In this document: in pieces, positions 8,536 to 19,689 of the stretch | Numbering within the stretch: position 1 is the stretch's first letter | Layout of the letters: the number at the start of each line of letters is the position of its first letter | NCBI RefSeq assembly: GCF_900110875.1 | Contig: NZ_FOFM01000001.1 | Location: 496,001-560,000 of the forward strand | Direction of reading: 5' to 3' | DNA: 64,000 bases | Origin: Pseudovibrio axinellae | GTDB lineage: Bacteria; Pseudomonadota; Alphaproteobacteria; Rhizobiales; Stappiaceae | Translations under genes and position numbers: made by a program | The notes under the pieces: model-generated | Databases searched by the model: none | What the model saw: only the letters and a program-made list of their open reading frames with translations | What the model was told of the DNA's origin: nothing

Positions 8536-9476
8536 TAAATTACTCCAATGAACTGATCGGTTTTCGTCGTAGAACAACTGATTGTTGCCCTTGCGATCCG
8601 GGTGGGGGATAAGATTGAAAGGCAGCGCCGACAAAGCATAAATTCTTCTAAACAAAGGGTTCTATTTTAGAGTTTTGAGACCATGTTTATGTGCGCCTTG
8701 CAGTACTGAGAAGGCGGCTTCACTTACATTTTCCAGCTTACTTTTGAACTTCATATTGAATTGCAAGACGCTTCGCTCGGCTGGCTTGTTCACACAACCG
8801 ATTAGCATTTATTGGAGCGTACTTGCTACAGGTACTACGTTTTGAAGCTCCAGCGCTCTACCTTCCGTAAACACTGCGGTGGCCAGGCTACCAAGAGCCC
8901 ACTGCGCTTAAAGCTCTGATGAATAGAGCCTGATTGACACTGGCACCTGGGAGCCTTCCAAGGATCGTACTCGTCGATGCTCAGAGTGTTTCTTTAACTG
9001 ATAAGTGCGCAGGAGTTTAGAAACCTAGGAGCAGCAACCAAGTTTAGACTACAGTTTCAGTTCGGATATGATTTATTGGAAAAAGGCTGGATGCTTTGCA
9101 GCTCAGCTGAGGAGAGAAATCTCTGTATATCTAGCAAGTGTTGTAAGCTGGAGTATTACGGGCTTTGATATACGCGGGTAAGTGGCTTCAACTTCTATTG
9201 CACGTGATTATTGATCAGTAAATTTGAGCGTGTGCAGTGTAAGACGACAACGCATACATTTACACAGGAACATTTGCATCTTTCGAGCGCACCGTAGTGG
9301 CCGACAAAACAAACTTATGTAACCGCATAAAAAAATCACCAGGATGGCCTGCACTCACATTCATGCAAACTCTCAACCCCGCTCGAATTGAGAGACTTTG
9401 AATGGACTCACAGGAAAGTAATTCCTTAGGGGAATTCATCGATACATTGGGAAAAAGTTTTCATGGAATGGGGATA
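8536..9476. other. Gene-free stretch of about 940 bases
   Basis: AT-rich region between the DnaA-like regulator and the mucR terminator. Stops are frequent in all frames and I find no tRNA, no repeat of note and no coding signal. It must contain the promoter of the DnaA-like regulator near its left end. Confidence 0.5.
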
Positions 9477-9477
9477 A

Positions 9478-9512
9478 AAAAAACCAGCCTCAAATGAGAC
9501 TGGTTTTTCATA
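9478..9512 (-). terminator. Rho-independent terminator of mucR
   Basis: On the minus strand AACCAGTCTCA pairs with TGAGGCTGGTT around a very short loop (one wobble pair) and is followed by a run of T. It lies about 15 bases after the mucR stop. Confidence 0.85.
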
Positions 9513-9527
9513 GGGTAAGTCCAGTAA

Positions 9528-9944
9528 TTACTTACCGCGTTTCCGCTGCTGGCCAAGACCCATTTTCTTAGCAAGCTCAGAACGAGCAGCCGCATAATGC
9601 GGAGCAACCATTGGGTAGTCTGACGGCAGCCCCCACTTCTCACGATATTCTTCAGGGGTCATATCGTAATGCGTCCGCAAATGACGCTTCAAGGACTTAA
9701 ACTTCTTACCATCTTCAAGGCAGATGATGTAGTCATTCGTAACAGACTTCTTAACTGGTACCGCTGGCTTAAGTGGCTCTGGTTCCGGCTCGGACAGATC
9801 ACCGCTTGTTTTCTGCAAAGCGACGTAAACGTCGTTGATCAGCACAGGCAAATCAGCGGAGGCCACAGTATTATTACCAACATAAGCTGACACGATATCA
9901 GCAGTTAGTTCCATCAAATTGTTATCTGCAGGGATCTCGCTCAT
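9528..9944 (-). CDS. mucR: MucR/Ros family transcriptional regulator
   Basis: MucR/Ros proteins are small DNA-binding regulators of exopolysaccharide, motility and cell-cycle genes in Alphaproteobacteria. This 138-residue copy has the full family layout: an acidic/helical N-terminus, then the single prokaryotic zinc finger at about 72-95 ([21 protein letters not shown]) and the [21 protein letters not shown] tail. The usual second zinc cysteine is Asp78, giving C75/D78/H88/H92 as candidate ligands; such Cys-to-Asp variants are known in the family. The ATG at 9944 is used in preference to the GTG directly before it. It is a single gene with its own terminator. Confidence 0.93.
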   Translation of the reverse strand: MSEIPADNNLMELTADIVSAYVGNNTVASADLPVLINDVYVALQKTSGDLSEPEPEPLKPAVPVKKSVTNDYIICLEDGKKFKSLKRHLRTHYDMTPEEYREKWGLPSDYPMVAPHYAAARSELAKKMGLGQQRKRGK

Positions 9945-10420
9945 CACAAACCTGTTTTCTTGTGGATCTACATTTCAATCGTGCGCTTGTTTTACCAGAC
10001 CAATACTTAAATCCGAAGATCGAGTGTTTGATCCATACTTATCTTAGCTGAGAGTTATCTCGGCCAAGCTTCGACTCTAAACAAGCAAAAACCATAGGGG
10101 GCTTTTATAGAGACAGGACATAAGGATAACAAGTTAAATTCGACAGGCAAACGGAGATTTACTATGGTTTTTTGTGCATCGTAATTTAGAAGGACCTTAC
10201 AGACTTCCTGCAATCTTGAGAAATCATAGAAATAAACTAGAATGACTGCTTGTTTTTATGTACAGGCACAAGAACGTGCCGGTACCATGTATTGTGCTAT
10301 TGGGAGGGCGTTCCCTATCAAACTGAGTCTATAGTCGAGCGCCTTCCCAAAGGTCATTGTCGATAATTTTTCCTATACTTCCTGCGCGAAAAGCCAAGTA
10401 ACATGGCTGCAAACGACATG
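9945..10420. other. Gene-free stretch of about 475 bases
   Basis: Contains the mucR promoter region and the 3' flank of mrpG. I see a short inverted repeat GGCAC-N6-GTGCC at 10265-10280 and a weak long-range pairing between GGGAGGGCG near 10301 and CGCCTTCCC near 10342. These could form a terminator-like structure, but neither has a T run. Confidence 0.4.
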
Positions 10421-10783
10421 TTATTGCTGCAAGTGATGTTCATCTGTCTTCTTGATGACACTCAGAGCATCCACCTCTGTCTCTTTGCATGGCTTATAGC
10501 CCACCACATATGCCGCTCTGGCGATAAGGTGAGCGGATACCGGAGCTGTCAACAAGATGAAGCACAGTGTCGCGACAGCGCGCATAAACTGATCCCATTC
10601 TTGTGAATACAAACCCAATGCAAGAACCATCAGGCCTGAGCCTAATGTTCCTGCTTTAGAAGCGGCGTGCATACGGGTATAGACGTCTGGGAGGCGATTA
10701 ATGCCCAGCGCTGCCCCAGCTGCAAAAACTGCTCCGATAATGAGCATAATTCCGGTTAGGATGGAAACGATTGCTGTCATCAT
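10421..10783 (-). CDS. mrpG: Mrp/Mnh antiporter subunit G
   Basis: Small membrane subunit of the multisubunit Mrp sodium(potassium)/proton antiporter. It is 120 residues with three hydrophobic helices. The diagnostic central block [21 protein letters not shown] follows the first helix and is shared by MrpG/PhaG proteins. The C-terminal tail after about residue 95 is polar. It is the last gene of the seven-gene operon; its start overlaps the stop of mrpF by 4 bases. Confidence 0.93.
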   Translation of the reverse strand: MMTAIVSILTGIMLIIGAVFAAGAALGINRLPDVYTRMHAASKAGTLGSGLMVLALGLYSQEWDQFMRAVATLCFILLTAPVSAHLIARAAYVVGYKPCKETEVDALSVIKKTDEHHLQQ

Positions 10784-11133
10784 TCCGGCCCCTCCAAACT
10801 GTCAGATTTTTTAACTTCCTGCATAATGATAAAGTCCTTGGCCTGCCCTCGATTTAGAATAAAGCGAGCAAACGCCACTGTTGCTAGAAATCCGACAAGT
10901 CCAAGCGCCAGCGAGATATCAATATAGAGAGTATAGCTTGACCCTACGCCGACCGTGGCAATCAACCCGATCGCGACGACCACCAGCAGATCAAGACCAA
11001 CGATCCGATCTGGCAACGTGGGCCCTTTGATAATGCGGTAAACAATCATCAAAAAAGTGAGTCCGAGTAGAAAGAGCGCTATGCTCACGCAGCCATACAG
11101 AAAGGAAGCTGCAAATTCTTCAAATTCGTTCAT
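10780..11133 (-). CDS. mrpF: Mrp/Mnh antiporter subunit F
   Basis: A 117-residue membrane protein with three helices. The segment [23 protein letters not shown] at about 35-57 is the MrpF/PhaF signature, preceded by a helix and followed by [23 protein letters not shown]. It is needed for assembly and activity of the antiporter complex in studied bacteria. It overlaps both neighbours by 4 bases, so translation is coupled through the operon. Confidence 0.93.
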   Translation of the reverse strand: MNEFEEFAASFLYGCVSIALFLLGLTFLMIVYRIIKGPTLPDRIVGLDLLVVVAIGLIATVGVGSSYTLYIDISLALGLVGFLATVAFARFILNRGQAKDFIIMQEVKKSDSLEGPE

Positions 11134-11609
11134 CGAAACGCCTCCATAATCTGACGCTCAAAGCCATTTTTGATGCCATCAACCGTCTCATCTGGGCTTG
11201 GCACATCAAGACAATGCACAAACAGAACTTTCCTGTCCTCCGAAACATCAACGGAAAGTGTTCCGGGCGTCAGGGTGACCATGTTTGCAAGCAAAGTGAT
11301 TTCAAAGTCCTCTGTCACAGTAAGAGGCACTGCGATGATAGCGGGGCGAAGTTGGATCTTTGGCCTGATCACAATCATCAACACACGCCATGAGGAAACC
11401 ACCAGTTCAAGGAAGAAGCTTGCAGCAAGAACCACAACCTTACCGCCCCTTTGCAAGTACTCTCGATAGGCAATCTGCTCACGGATCAAAAATAGGCTAA
11501 TGCTTGCCAGAATAAACCCGAAGAACAAATTGAGCGGTGAGAATGAACCCGTAATCGCACCCCAAGCTGCTGCAAGCAGCAGGTTCATGAGAAAAACCAT
11601 CTTATTCAT
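11130..11609 (-). CDS. mrpE: Mrp/Mnh antiporter subunit E
   Basis: A 159-residue subunit with two to three N-terminal helices and a cytoplasmic C-terminal domain. Family marks are [27 protein letters not shown] in the middle and [18 protein letters not shown], then HCLDV, in the soluble part. MrpE supports stability of the complex in known systems. It overlaps mrpF and mrpD by 4 bases each. Confidence 0.93.
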   Translation of the reverse strand: MNKMVFLMNLLLAAAWGAITGSFSPLNLFFGFILASISLFLIREQIAYREYLQRGGKVVVLAASFFLELVVSSWRVLMIVIRPKIQLRPAIIAVPLTVTEDFEITLLANMVTLTPGTLSVDVSEDRKVLFVHCLDVPSPDETVDGIKNGFERQIMEAFR

Positions 11610-13192
11610 TGGGTGCCTCCAAATACAGAAGCTATATAGGTTGATGGATCAAGCAGCGTTTTGGCTCCATAGTCAGACACAGACATCATACCTTCTGGAA
11701 ATACACCGATCAGGACAATGAGCCCTGTCAACGCCACCAAGGGCAACCAGATCGTCAACGATATTTCCTTGGGCTCAGCGCTTCCAGCAATAGGAAGAGC
11801 CTGAATGCCATCTACCGTATGCTCGTTCCCTCCCCGCCAGAAAGCAAAGATCCATAAACGTCCAACAGCAAGAGTGGACAGCAAACCGGACACAAGCAGG
11901 CCTGCAACAACCCAACCACGACCGGCTTCAAGCGCTCCAGCGACAAGCAGCAGCTTTGCCCAGAAGCCGGAAAATGGAGGCAAGCCCGCAACGCCCAGCA
12001 AAAGAACAAGCCCAATAGCAGCCCCCATTGGGCTGCGTACATAGAGCCCTCCGATTTCTCGCAGGGAAAATGTACTACTGATTTGGAACATGAAAGCGAC
12101 CAGAAGATAAAGCGCGGTCATGATTAGCACTGAATGCATCGCATAGAAGATTGCGCCAGAAATGGCCGCCTCATTGCCAACGGCAATACCTGCCAACATT
12201 GCGCCAATTCCAGCAATCACTAGGTATCCCATTAAACGGCGAATATCTGTTTGAGCCAACGCCCCCAAGGAACCCGTCAACATTGTCGCGATTGCAACCA
12301 ATCCAATTAATGAGGACAGCCAGTCTCTACCCTCAGGCATCAGGAGAACCATGACTCTGAGCAACGCATACACGCCAACCTTTGACAGAAGCCCTGCAAA
12401 GATCGCAGCCACCACCAATCGCGGTGTGTGATACGAGGCAGGAAGCCAGAAGTTGACCGGAAAGGCCGCCGCTTTCATCGCAAAGGCAAGAAAGTACAGT
12501 GCTGCCAGACCAAGCACAGGCCCTGAACCATCAAGAGCCTGAACCTTGATGGCTATGTCTGCCATGTTCAATGTGCCGACCAGCCCATAGAGCAAACCTG
12601 TTGCGGCCAAGAACAGTGTCGTCGCGATCAGATTCAACACCGCGTACTTGACCGCACCGTCGATTTGCACTTTTTCGTTGCCCAGGATCTGCATACCGAA
12701 GGACGAGATCAACAATACTTCGAACCAAACGTAGAGGTTGAAGATATCGCCAGTCAGAAATGCTCCCGTCACACCGCACAAGAGCATCAATAGGAAAGGA
12801 TAGAACCCATAGCGCCGCTCATTTGTTGCGATAGAGTCCATTGCAAACACTGCCACGCAGAGCGTTGCAATCGAAGCCATCAGGGCTAGCAGTGCGCCAA
12901 GAGGATCAGCAGTAAACGCGATCCCAAACGGCGGGGGCCAGCTGCCCATCACCATTGTCACAACGCCATTGGTGAGCACATGGTTCAACAAGGCGATGTT
13001 GGAAAAGACCACGAGCGATATAACTGCGATTGCGATCCAGGGTTGGGTTGCTGGTTTCTTACGAAAAATGATCGCAAGAGCACCACCTGTCATCGTGAGT
13101 AGGATTGGAGCAACCAAGAGCCAGTCTGCGAGAGGCACAGCCTCAGTCACCATCGCTGCTGTCATATCAATTGCAGGTTTCGTTGCAGCCAT
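11606..13192 (-). CDS. mrpD: Mrp/Mnh antiporter subunit D
   Basis: One of two large proton-translocating subunits related to complex I antiporter-like subunits NuoM/NuoN. The product has 528 residues with about 14 helices. Recognisable are YVWFEVLLISSFGMQILG with the conserved Glu of the helix-5 proton path, the KAAAFPVNFWLP motif with the channel lysine, and a broken helix around LAQTDIRRLMGYLVIAG. Length is normal. The stop overlaps mrpE and the start lies 4 bases after the mrpC stop. Confidence 0.95.
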   Translation of the reverse strand: MAATKPAIDMTAAMVTEAVPLADWLLVAPILLTMTGGALAIIFRKKPATQPWIAIAVISLVVFSNIALLNHVLTNGVVTMVMGSWPPPFGIAFTADPLGALLALMASIATLCVAVFAMDSIATNERRYGFYPFLLMLLCGVTGAFLTGDIFNLYVWFEVLLISSFGMQILGNEKVQIDGAVKYAVLNLIATTLFLAATGLLYGLVGTLNMADIAIKVQALDGSGPVLGLAALYFLAFAMKAAAFPVNFWLPASYHTPRLVVAAIFAGLLSKVGVYALLRVMVLLMPEGRDWLSSLIGLVAIATMLTGSLGALAQTDIRRLMGYLVIAGIGAMLAGIAVGNEAAISGAIFYAMHSVLIMTALYLLVAFMFQISSTFSLREIGGLYVRSPMGAAIGLVLLLGVAGLPPFSGFWAKLLLVAGALEAGRGWVVAGLLVSGLLSTLAVGRLWIFAFWRGGNEHTVDGIQALPIAGSAEPKEISLTIWLPLVALTGLIVLIGVFPEGMMSVSDYGAKTLLDPSTYIASVFGGTQ

Positions 13193-13196
13193 CTAC

Positions 13197-13574
13197 TTAA
13201 TACCCCAGCGGCGGTTCATAGTGTTCTTTCGGTTCTGCGACACGCATCTCCAGCAAATCATCCGTTCCCAATTCTTGATAGGCTCGGTACCCGAGGACCA
13301 AAAAGAACGCCAGGAAAGAGAAGGAGATCACGATTGCAGTCAGTACCAGGGCCTGAGGCAATGGATTAGCAGTCGCCTCTAAAGGGAGGTAATTGTTGAC
13401 CGGGATAATTGGTGGCACATCGCGTGTGAGCCTGCCAGCTGTGAATATTAAAAGGTTCACCGCATTGCCCAGAATCGCAATACCAAGCAGGATTCTTACC
13501 AATTTACGTGAAAGCAGAAGATAGATGGACCCTGCGAAGAGGATCCCAACCAACATAGAGAAAAGCGTTTCCAT
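13197..13574 (-). CDS. mrpC: Mrp/Mnh antiporter subunit C
   Basis: A 125-residue NuoK-like subunit with three membrane helices. The second helix holds ILLGIAILGNAVNLLIF, typical of MrpC, followed by the periplasmic loop with PPIIP and a third helix DPLPQALVLTAIVISF-like (here ANPLPQALVLTAIVISF). It forms part of the membrane bridge between MrpA and MrpD in known structures. Start and stop touch mrpB and mrpD closely, consistent with one transcript. Confidence 0.95.
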   Translation of the reverse strand: METLFSMLVGILFAGSIYLLLSRKLVRILLGIAILGNAVNLLIFTAGRLTRDVPPIIPVNNYLPLEATANPLPQALVLTAIVISFSFLAFFLVLGYRAYQELGTDDLLEMRVAEPKEHYEPPLGY

Positions 13575-13990
13575 TAATCTGCCCTTTCTTCCAGAGAAAG
13601 AGCGATCGACGAAATCGCCCCGACAACAACCAGATACACACCAATATCAAAAAACAATGGCGTTGAGAGATCGATCACAGTGCCTAAAAAGGGAACAGCC
13701 AGCCACTGACTTGTCATAGCGGACTGCCCAAGAAAAATGCTGGGCATCACTGACAGAACAGCAAGCAGCAAGCCCGATGCAGCAATCGACATTGGGTGAT
13801 ACTTCATGGCACGGCGCACTGCAGAAACGCCACAGGCAATACCATAGATTGCAAAGGCAGATACAGCGATCAAACCTCCGATGAACCCACCGCCCGGCTC
13901 ATTATGGCCGCGCAGAAGTACGAAGACTGAGAACAAGAGCATCAACGCAGATAAGTACGGAGCGACCGTTCTGAATATAAGCGTATTCAT
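13574..13990 (-). CDS. mrpB: Mrp/Mnh antiporter subunit B
   Basis: A 138-residue subunit with four helices. The motif [24 protein letters not shown] at about 28-51 is the MrpB signature, and [17 protein letters not shown] closes the protein. That mrpB is separate from mrpA makes this a group 1 (seven-gene) operon rather than the fused six-gene type (PhaAB) common in rhizobia. It overlaps mrpA and mrpC by one base each. Confidence 0.95.
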   Translation of the reverse strand: MNTLIFRTVAPYLSALMLLFSVFVLLRGHNEPGGGFIGGLIAVSAFAIYGIACGVSAVRRAMKYHPMSIAASGLLLAVLSVMPSIFLGQSAMTSQWLAVPFLGTVIDLSTPLFFDIGVYLVVVGAISSIALSLEERAD

Positions 13991-16338
13991 TAGCGATTTT
14001 TCTCCGTATTTGAAGTTCCATTTGATTTAGGACGTACTCTTATGAGTGCAAGTACCGCCAGTCCGGTGACCATCACAACGGAGATTTCACCGATGGTATC
14101 AAAGCCACGGAAATCAACGAGAATAACGTTCACAATGTTACGTCCATGAGCGACGCTGCGGCTATATTGCGTGAAGAACTCAGAAAGTGTCGCATCAAAC
14201 GGCAGCTGCACAACTGACATCAGCAACATGCTGATGCCCGCACCGCAAAGAACTGACAGACTGATATCAAAGACTTTGCCACGGAGAGAACGGGCGTCTG
14301 TTGGCTTCAGGTTCAATCGCGTCATTACCAAAGCCAAGATCACAACTGAAAGAGTTTCGACCATGAATTGGGTGAAGGACAGATCAGGTGCTCCAAAGAG
14401 CAGGTAGATCAAGGCAACAGCGAACCCCTGAATACCCAGTAACACAATGGCAGTTACCCGATAACGGGCAGTCAGCACGGCATAGACACCAATGACAACG
14501 ATTGCTGTGATGAACCATTCATAAGCGTACAAACTGCCCAGACCTTCCAGAACCGGCCAGTTACCAGTGAGGATCATTGGTATGAACAACATCAGCGCAA
14601 TCACCGAGAAGGTCGCACGCATATATGTCACCATACTGCCTGTCTGGATGGCTTGTGTCAGAGTAGTCCCAAACCGAATGATTAGATCAAGTGTCTGGTC
14701 AAACCCTTTGTCGGGCCCCCAACCGATCACACGCAATGCATCGGCGATCAATGCACGAAGTTTGTCCATATACATGAAGACCAAGATACCAAGGGCGAAC
14801 GTTGTCATCGACAGATAGAGCGCTGGCGATAAGTACGTTGGGATCAGATGCATTTCTTCATCGAATGGAATACCGAGGACAGCGGAGGTCATCGGCGAAA
14901 GTAGTTGGTGCCCAACTGAAGCTACAAAGATGCCTGCTAGCAAACCAAGAACCGCGAGTGTGACCGCACCTGCAATGAGCAGAATAGAACCCTCATGAGC
15001 TTGCTTTGGCGTTTTCACCTTCGTTCCAAAGAACGGCTTCCACGCGACAGTTGCTGCCATGGCAAACATCATCGCATTACCAAGCACGGCGACAGCCGTC
15101 CATAACCCACCATTCACGATGTGCCACGTGCCGTCATAAAGAACTTCTTTTGCAACAAAGCCGATAAGCGGAAGTATGCCAGCCATTGAAAGCGCGGAAA
15201 GAACTGCTGCAATTGCCGTGATCGGCATAGCAAAGAAAAGCCCACCGACGCGGTTAAGATCTCGGGTGCCTGCTTCATGGTCTACAGTTCCGACCACCAT
15301 AAACAGCGAGCCTTTGAAGAGCGAGTGCGCAAACAGGTAGGCAACTGCGCCCTGAATAGCGATCGGGTCTGATGTGCCCGTCAGCATCACGAGCAAGCCA
15401 AGTGAGGCGACAGTTGAGTAGGCTAGAACGAGTTTAAGATCGGTTTGGCGGAGACCAAGGATGGTGCCAACGAGAAGTGTCAGGCCGCCGAAAATCGGTA
15501 GAACCGTCATCCAAAGTTCTGTATCGCCAAGCACTGGGTGCATCCGCATGAGCAAGTATACACCGGCTTTGACCATGGTTGCGGAGTGCAGGTAAGCAGA
15601 TACTGGCGTTGGGGCTTCCATCGCATTTGGAAGCCAGAAGTGGAACGGAAACTGAGCGGACTTTGTGAAGGCACCGAGCAAAACCAGGATGAAGATTGCG
15701 GTGTAATACGGACTTTCTCGCAGCACATCGCCTGAGTTGATCAGCTCGCTCATCTCAAAGCTACCGCCTGCAAAACCAGCCAGAAGCAAACCAGCCATCA
15801 ATGCTAGCCCACCACCACCAGTGACGACGAGCGCTTGAATCGCGGAACGGCGAGAGGAGCGACGCAAGTGGTCAAACCCAATCAAAAGGAAGGACGTGAT
15901 AGACGTCAACTCCCAATAGACAAACAAGGTAATGATGTTGTCGGCGACCACAACGCCGAGCATAGCGCCCATAAACAGGAAGAGAAACGACAGGAATTGC
16001 CCGAAGTTTTCGTGGTTTTTGAGATAACCGCCAGCATACAGTACGATAAGCGTACCAATGCCAGAAATTAGGAGTGCAAAAAGGACGGATAGACCATCAA
16101 GGTAAATCGAAAAATTTACGTTAAAGGTGGGAACCCACTCCAAACTTGCCTTAAATGTTTGCCCCTCTGCAATGCCAGGTACAAATGAAAGAAACTGCAA
16201 GAAAGCCAATGCAGGAATTACAGCTAAAATCCATGACGCATTGTGTTTCAGAGTCTTTGCCAAAATGGGGCTAAGCGCAGCAGCGACAAACGGGCTTAAT
16301 AATGCCCAGAATGTTGCCTCGACACCGAATAAAGGCAT
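13990..16338 (-). CDS. mrpA: Mrp/Mnh antiporter subunit A
   Basis: The largest subunit, 782 residues with about 20 helices. The first 500 residues are a NuoL-like proton channel domain ([19 protein letters not shown], then [34 protein letters not shown]). The C-terminal part carries the extra MrpA helices, including [25 protein letters not shown], thought to form the sodium path. The ATG follows GGAGTGCTAT. It is the first gene of the operon, so the promoter lies in the 256-base gap shared with divergent msrB. The complex exports sodium in exchange for protons, apt for a marine cell. Confidence 0.96.
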   Translation of the reverse strand: MPLFGVEATFWALLSPFVAAALSPILAKTLKHNASWILAVIPALAFLQFLSFVPGIAEGQTFKASLEWVPTFNVNFSIYLDGLSVLFALLISGIGTLIVLYAGGYLKNHENFGQFLSFLFLFMGAMLGVVVADNIITLFVYWELTSITSFLLIGFDHLRRSSRRSAIQALVVTGGGGLALMAGLLLAGFAGGSFEMSELINSGDVLRESPYYTAIFILVLLGAFTKSAQFPFHFWLPNAMEAPTPVSAYLHSATMVKAGVYLLMRMHPVLGDTELWMTVLPIFGGLTLLVGTILGLRQTDLKLVLAYSTVASLGLLVMLTGTSDPIAIQGAVAYLFAHSLFKGSLFMVVGTVDHEAGTRDLNRVGGLFFAMPITAIAAVLSALSMAGILPLIGFVAKEVLYDGTWHIVNGGLWTAVAVLGNAMMFAMAATVAWKPFFGTKVKTPKQAHEGSILLIAGAVTLAVLGLLAGIFVASVGHQLLSPMTSAVLGIPFDEEMHLIPTYLSPALYLSMTTFALGILVFMYMDKLRALIADALRVIGWGPDKGFDQTLDLIIRFGTTLTQAIQTGSMVTYMRATFSVIALMLFIPMILTGNWPVLEGLGSLYAYEWFITAIVVIGVYAVLTARYRVTAIVLLGIQGFAVALIYLLFGAPDLSFTQFMVETLSVVILALVMTRLNLKPTDARSLRGKVFDISLSVLCGAGISMLLMSVVQLPFDATLSEFFTQYSRSVAHGRNIVNVILVDFRGFDTIGEISVVMVTGLAVLALIRVRPKSNGTSNTEKNR

Positions 16339-16594
16339 ATAGCACTCCGTGACTAATTTCGTGGTTGTATCGATAAGACCGAGTCGAATTTGCCAAGCAC
16401 GCGCCCCCGATCACACCAAAGACATAATGTGCCCGCTTATGCGGGGCAAGATCATCACATTCTAGTTTTGTCAGGTTTTATTCAACTCTAACCCCACCTA
16501 TATGTAAGCTGCCTTAAAGGCATCTGCTTTTGTTTATGTCTTTGTAAACTTAACATGGTCCTACCATTAAGTACGTTGAATAAGGATTTCTATC

Positions 16595-17002
16595 ATGTTT
16601 AACAAAAAATCACCTAAGGACATGACTGAGGCTGAGTGGCGGGAGAAACTCCCTCCAGAGCAGTTTCGTATCCTAAGGGGTAAAGGCACAGAACGCGCCT
16701 TTACCGGTCCCTATTGGAATACGTTTGAAACAGGCACATATAGCTGTGCAGGATGTCAGTCTAAACTATTCAAATCAGACACTAAATTTGATGCGGGCTG
16801 TGGTTGGCCGAGTTTCTTTGAAGCCGTCTCACCAGACGCTGTAACTGAACACCGTGACACCACACTGGGTGTTGAACGGACTGAAATATGCTGCACAAAT
16901 TGTGGAGGCCACCTTGGACACGTTTTCCCAGATGGACCGCCGCCAACAGGACTTCGCTACTGCATGAATGGTACTTCGATGACATTCCTGCCCGATGAGT
17001 AG
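16595..17002 (+). CDS. msrB: Peptide-methionine (R)-S-oxide reductase
   Basis: Repairs the R form of methionine sulfoxide in proteins. The 135-residue cytosolic protein has the complete MsrB fold: two zinc-binding CxxC pairs (C51/C54 and C100/C103), the DAGCGWPSF turn, [11 protein letters not shown], and the catalytic cysteine C123 in RYCMNG. The usual RYCIN-S-A ending is slightly altered to CMNGTSM. The start has AAGGA eight bases upstream. It is divergent from the mrp operon and stands alone. Confidence 0.95.
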   Translation: MFNKKSPKDMTEAEWREKLPPEQFRILRGKGTERAFTGPYWNTFETGTYSCAGCQSKLFKSDTKFDAGCGWPSFFEAVSPDAVTEHRDTTLGVERTEICCTNCGGHLGHVFPDGPPPTGLRYCMNGTSMTFLPDE

Positions 17003-17297
17003 TGTTCGTGACAACGAGCCTAAGTGATACCGCGATGTGAAAAAGCGACGTTTTGAAGCTGTGGAAGAAAACCTGAAACTACACTGAAACAATATTATCT
17101 GCTTCACTGCGAAGTTCATGTGAACGCATTAGTATTGCGCTGAAAGTCTCAGGTGACCCATTTGTCGCTTTAAAACATCGCACACTTTTAATGGTAAAGT
17201 TTGAAACTGGAACTGGCTTTACTCCAGTCGTTCCATAAAATGCAGATTTGATGATATTCAACTCTCAAAACCACACGTGCAAACCCAGTCAGGCCCT

Positions 17298-19394
17298 ATG
17301 AAAAAACCAGTTCCACCACGCGCGGATATGCGCAACTTTGAAACAACTCATCACGGGATTACACGCAACGAGCCCTATGCGTGGCTGCGAGCTGACAACT
17401 GGCAGGACGTCATGCGCGATCCGGCTGTACTTGATCCTTCCATCCGTGAGTATTTGGAGGCGGAGAACGCCTACACTCAAGACGAGATGCAAGATACGTC
17501 CGGCCTGCAAAGCACTCTCTTTGATGAAATGAAGGGACGCATCAAAGAGGATGACAGCTCAGTACCGACCCCAGATGGCGATTATGCTTATGCAACAAAA
17601 TTTGTTGAAGGTGGTCAGCACGCCAAGTTCGTTCGCAGTGACAGGGACGGAAGTAATGCAATTGTCCTCGTTGACGGTGACTTTGAAGCAGAAGGCAAAG
17701 CCTATTTCAGGTTTGGCGGCGCTTCTCATAGCGACGACCACCGCCTTCTTGCATGGGCTTTTGATGACAAGGGCTCTGAATATTATACGCTAAAAGTCCG
17801 GGATACATCCTCAGGCAAAGACCTGGAGGATACCATTCCTGATACAAGCGCTGGCGGCGTCTGGTCTAGGGATGGTAAATACCTCTTTTATGTTCAGGTG
17901 GATGCAAACCATCGCCCTTCCAAATTATTCCGCCATAAAATGGGCGAGCCCGTATCTGATGACGTTCTGGTTTACGAAGAGCAGGACACCAGCTTCTTCG
18001 TAAACCTAGGAAGAACACAATCAGGTCGTTTTATTTACATTGGCTCCGGAGATCATGAAACCAACGAGGTTTGGTTAATTCCTGCCGATGAACCGCTTGC
18101 AGAGCCCCGTCTTGTTGCCCAGCGTGAAACTAGTATCGAGTATTCAGTTGAAGACAATGGCGATCGTCTCCTGATCCTCACCAATGCTGATGGCGCTGAA
18201 GACTTCAAGATCGTAAGTGTGCCTTTGGTCGCACAACTGGCCATGCCGGGGCGCACCCATTGGGTGGATCTCATCGATCATCAGCCGGGACGACTAATCC
18301 TGTCGCACGATGTTTACAAGGACTACATGGTATGGCTGGAGCGGATTGATGGCCTACCACGCATCGTTGTACATAGGTTCATCGACGGTATTTCGCACGG
18401 CATTGAATTTGACGAAGAAGCTTACAGCCTCGGTCTTGCTAATGGTTTTGAGTACAACACAACAACCATTAGCTTCATATACTCGTCCATGACAACTCCG
18501 AGCGAAGTCTATGATTATGACTTTGCCACTCGAGACCGTGTGTTGCGCAAGCGCCAAGAGATCCCGTCTGGGCATGATGCTTCTGAGTACATTACACGCC
18601 GCCTAATGGCTCCCTCTCATGACGGAACTCTGGTGCCTGTTTCATTGCTCTACAAGCGCTCAACAGTTCTGGATGGCACCGCACCTTGTTTGCTTTACGG
18701 CTATGGCTCCTATGGGCACTCTATCCCGGCAAGCTTCTCCACCAATGCCTTGTCGCTGGTTGACCGTGGGTTTGTCTATGCAATCGCACATATCCGTGGT
18801 GGGAAAGACAAAGGGTACGCCTGGTACAAGAACGGTCGCCGTGAGTTCAAAAAGAACACATTCCACGACTTCATTGCTTCAGCAAAGTTTTTGGTACACG
18901 AGGGTTTCACCTCTCATGAGCGAATTGTTGCCCATGGTGGTTCAGCCGGCGGTATGCTGATGGGAGCCTGTGCTAATATGGCCCCAGAATCTTTTTCCGC
19001 TATGATTGCTGAAGTTCCCTTTGTCGATGTCCTGACGACAATGCTCGATGACAGCTTGCCGCTCACGCCCATTGAGTGGCCTGAGTGGGGCGATCCTATT
19101 CGTGACAAAGCTGCGTACCAGTACATTGCGTCTTACAGTCCGGTTGATAATGTGCAAGCCAAAGCCTACCCAGCTATTTTTGCACTCGGCGGTTTGACCG
19201 ACCCGCGTGTGACCTATTGGGAGCCAGCCAAATGGGTTGCAACATTACGCGAGAAAAAGACCAATGATAGTCTTGTGATGCTGCGCACCAACATGGATGC
19301 GGGTCATGGAGGCGCTTCCGGGCGATTTGATCGCCTGAAAGAGGTCGCACTGGTTTATGCCTTCGCTTTAAAGCAAACAGGCAAAGCCTCTTAA
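17298..19394 (+). CDS. ptrB: Oligopeptidase B-like S9 serine protease
   Basis: A cytosolic prolyl-oligopeptidase-family enzyme of about 698 residues that cuts short peptides, in oligopeptidase B after basic residues. An N-terminal beta-propeller (about 70-420; repeats such as GGVWSRDGKYLFYVQVD) leads to an alpha/beta hydrolase domain. The triad is visible as Ser at about 549 in AHGGSAGGML, Asp in GGLTDPRV and His in DAGHGGASGR. The C-terminal block LYGYGSYGHSIPASFS is typical of the family. A GTG at 17277 is in frame seven codons earlier; neither start has a strong ribosome-binding site. A terminator follows. Confidence 0.9.
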   Translation: MKKPVPPRADMRNFETTHHGITRNEPYAWLRADNWQDVMRDPAVLDPSIREYLEAENAYTQDEMQDTSGLQSTLFDEMKGRIKEDDSSVPTPDGDYAYATKFVEGGQHAKFVRSDRDGSNAIVLVDGDFEAEGKAYFRFGGASHSDDHRLLAWAFDDKGSEYYTLKVRDTSSGKDLEDTIPDTSAGGVWSRDGKYLFYVQVDANHRPSKLFRHKMGEPVSDDVLVYEEQDTSFFVNLGRTQSGRFIYIGSGDHETNEVWLIPADEPLAEPRLVAQRETSIEYSVEDNGDRLLILTNADGAEDFKIVSVPLVAQLAMPGRTHWVDLIDHQPGRLILSHDVYKDYMVWLERIDGLPRIVVHRFIDGISHGIEFDEEAYSLGLANGFEYNTTTISFIYSSMTTPSEVYDYDFATRDRVLRKRQEIPSGHDASEYITRRLMAPSHDGTLVPVSLLYKRSTVLDGTAPCLLYGYGSYGHSIPASFSTNALSLVDRGFVYAIAHIRGGKDKGYAWYKNGRREFKKNTFHDFIASAKFLVHEGFTSHERIVAHGGSAGGMLMGACANMAPESFSAMIAEVPFVDVLTTMLDDSLPLTPIEWPEWGDPIRDKAAYQYIASYSPVDNVQAKAYPAIFALGGLTDPRVTYWEPAKWVATLREKKTNDSLVMLRTNMDAGHGGASGRFDRLKEVALVYAFALKQTGKAS

Positions 19395-19408
19395 AATATG
19401 GCAATAGA

Positions 19409-19440
19409 GAAAGGGCGCTTATGTTTAGGCGCCTTTTTTA
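19409..19440 (+). terminator. Terminator after the S9 peptidase
   Basis: AAAGGGCGC, a ten-base loop and GCGCCTTT pair (one wobble) and run into a stretch of six T. It sits 15 bases after the stop. Confidence 0.85.
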
Positions 19441-19689
19441 CTTCAAAACCCGCCTGCCCATTGGCAAAAAATAACTTTACGTATTTGCTAAGCACCGGTG
19501 CCAATCAGATATGTGTATCGGAAAAACAAGCGCGGTCATAATTTCAAAAGTTGGCACATAAAGCTATCGTTTTTAATCTATGTAGCTTTAATTTAACCTT
19601 ATTTGCAGGTCTTGCAAGGCCGTTATAACTCCCCAAACTCTTTGTCTTTAAGCTTCTGGATAATCAAGACCAAAAGGAGGGGAAGTCTC

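Noticed and set aside
8536-9476. Possible tRNA or small RNA in the long gap before mucR
   Set aside because: I looked for T-arm motifs and cloverleaf pairing and found none.
10265-10350. Weak inverted repeats upstream of mucR as operators
   Set aside because: Short arms, wobble pairs and long loops; not better than expected by chance.
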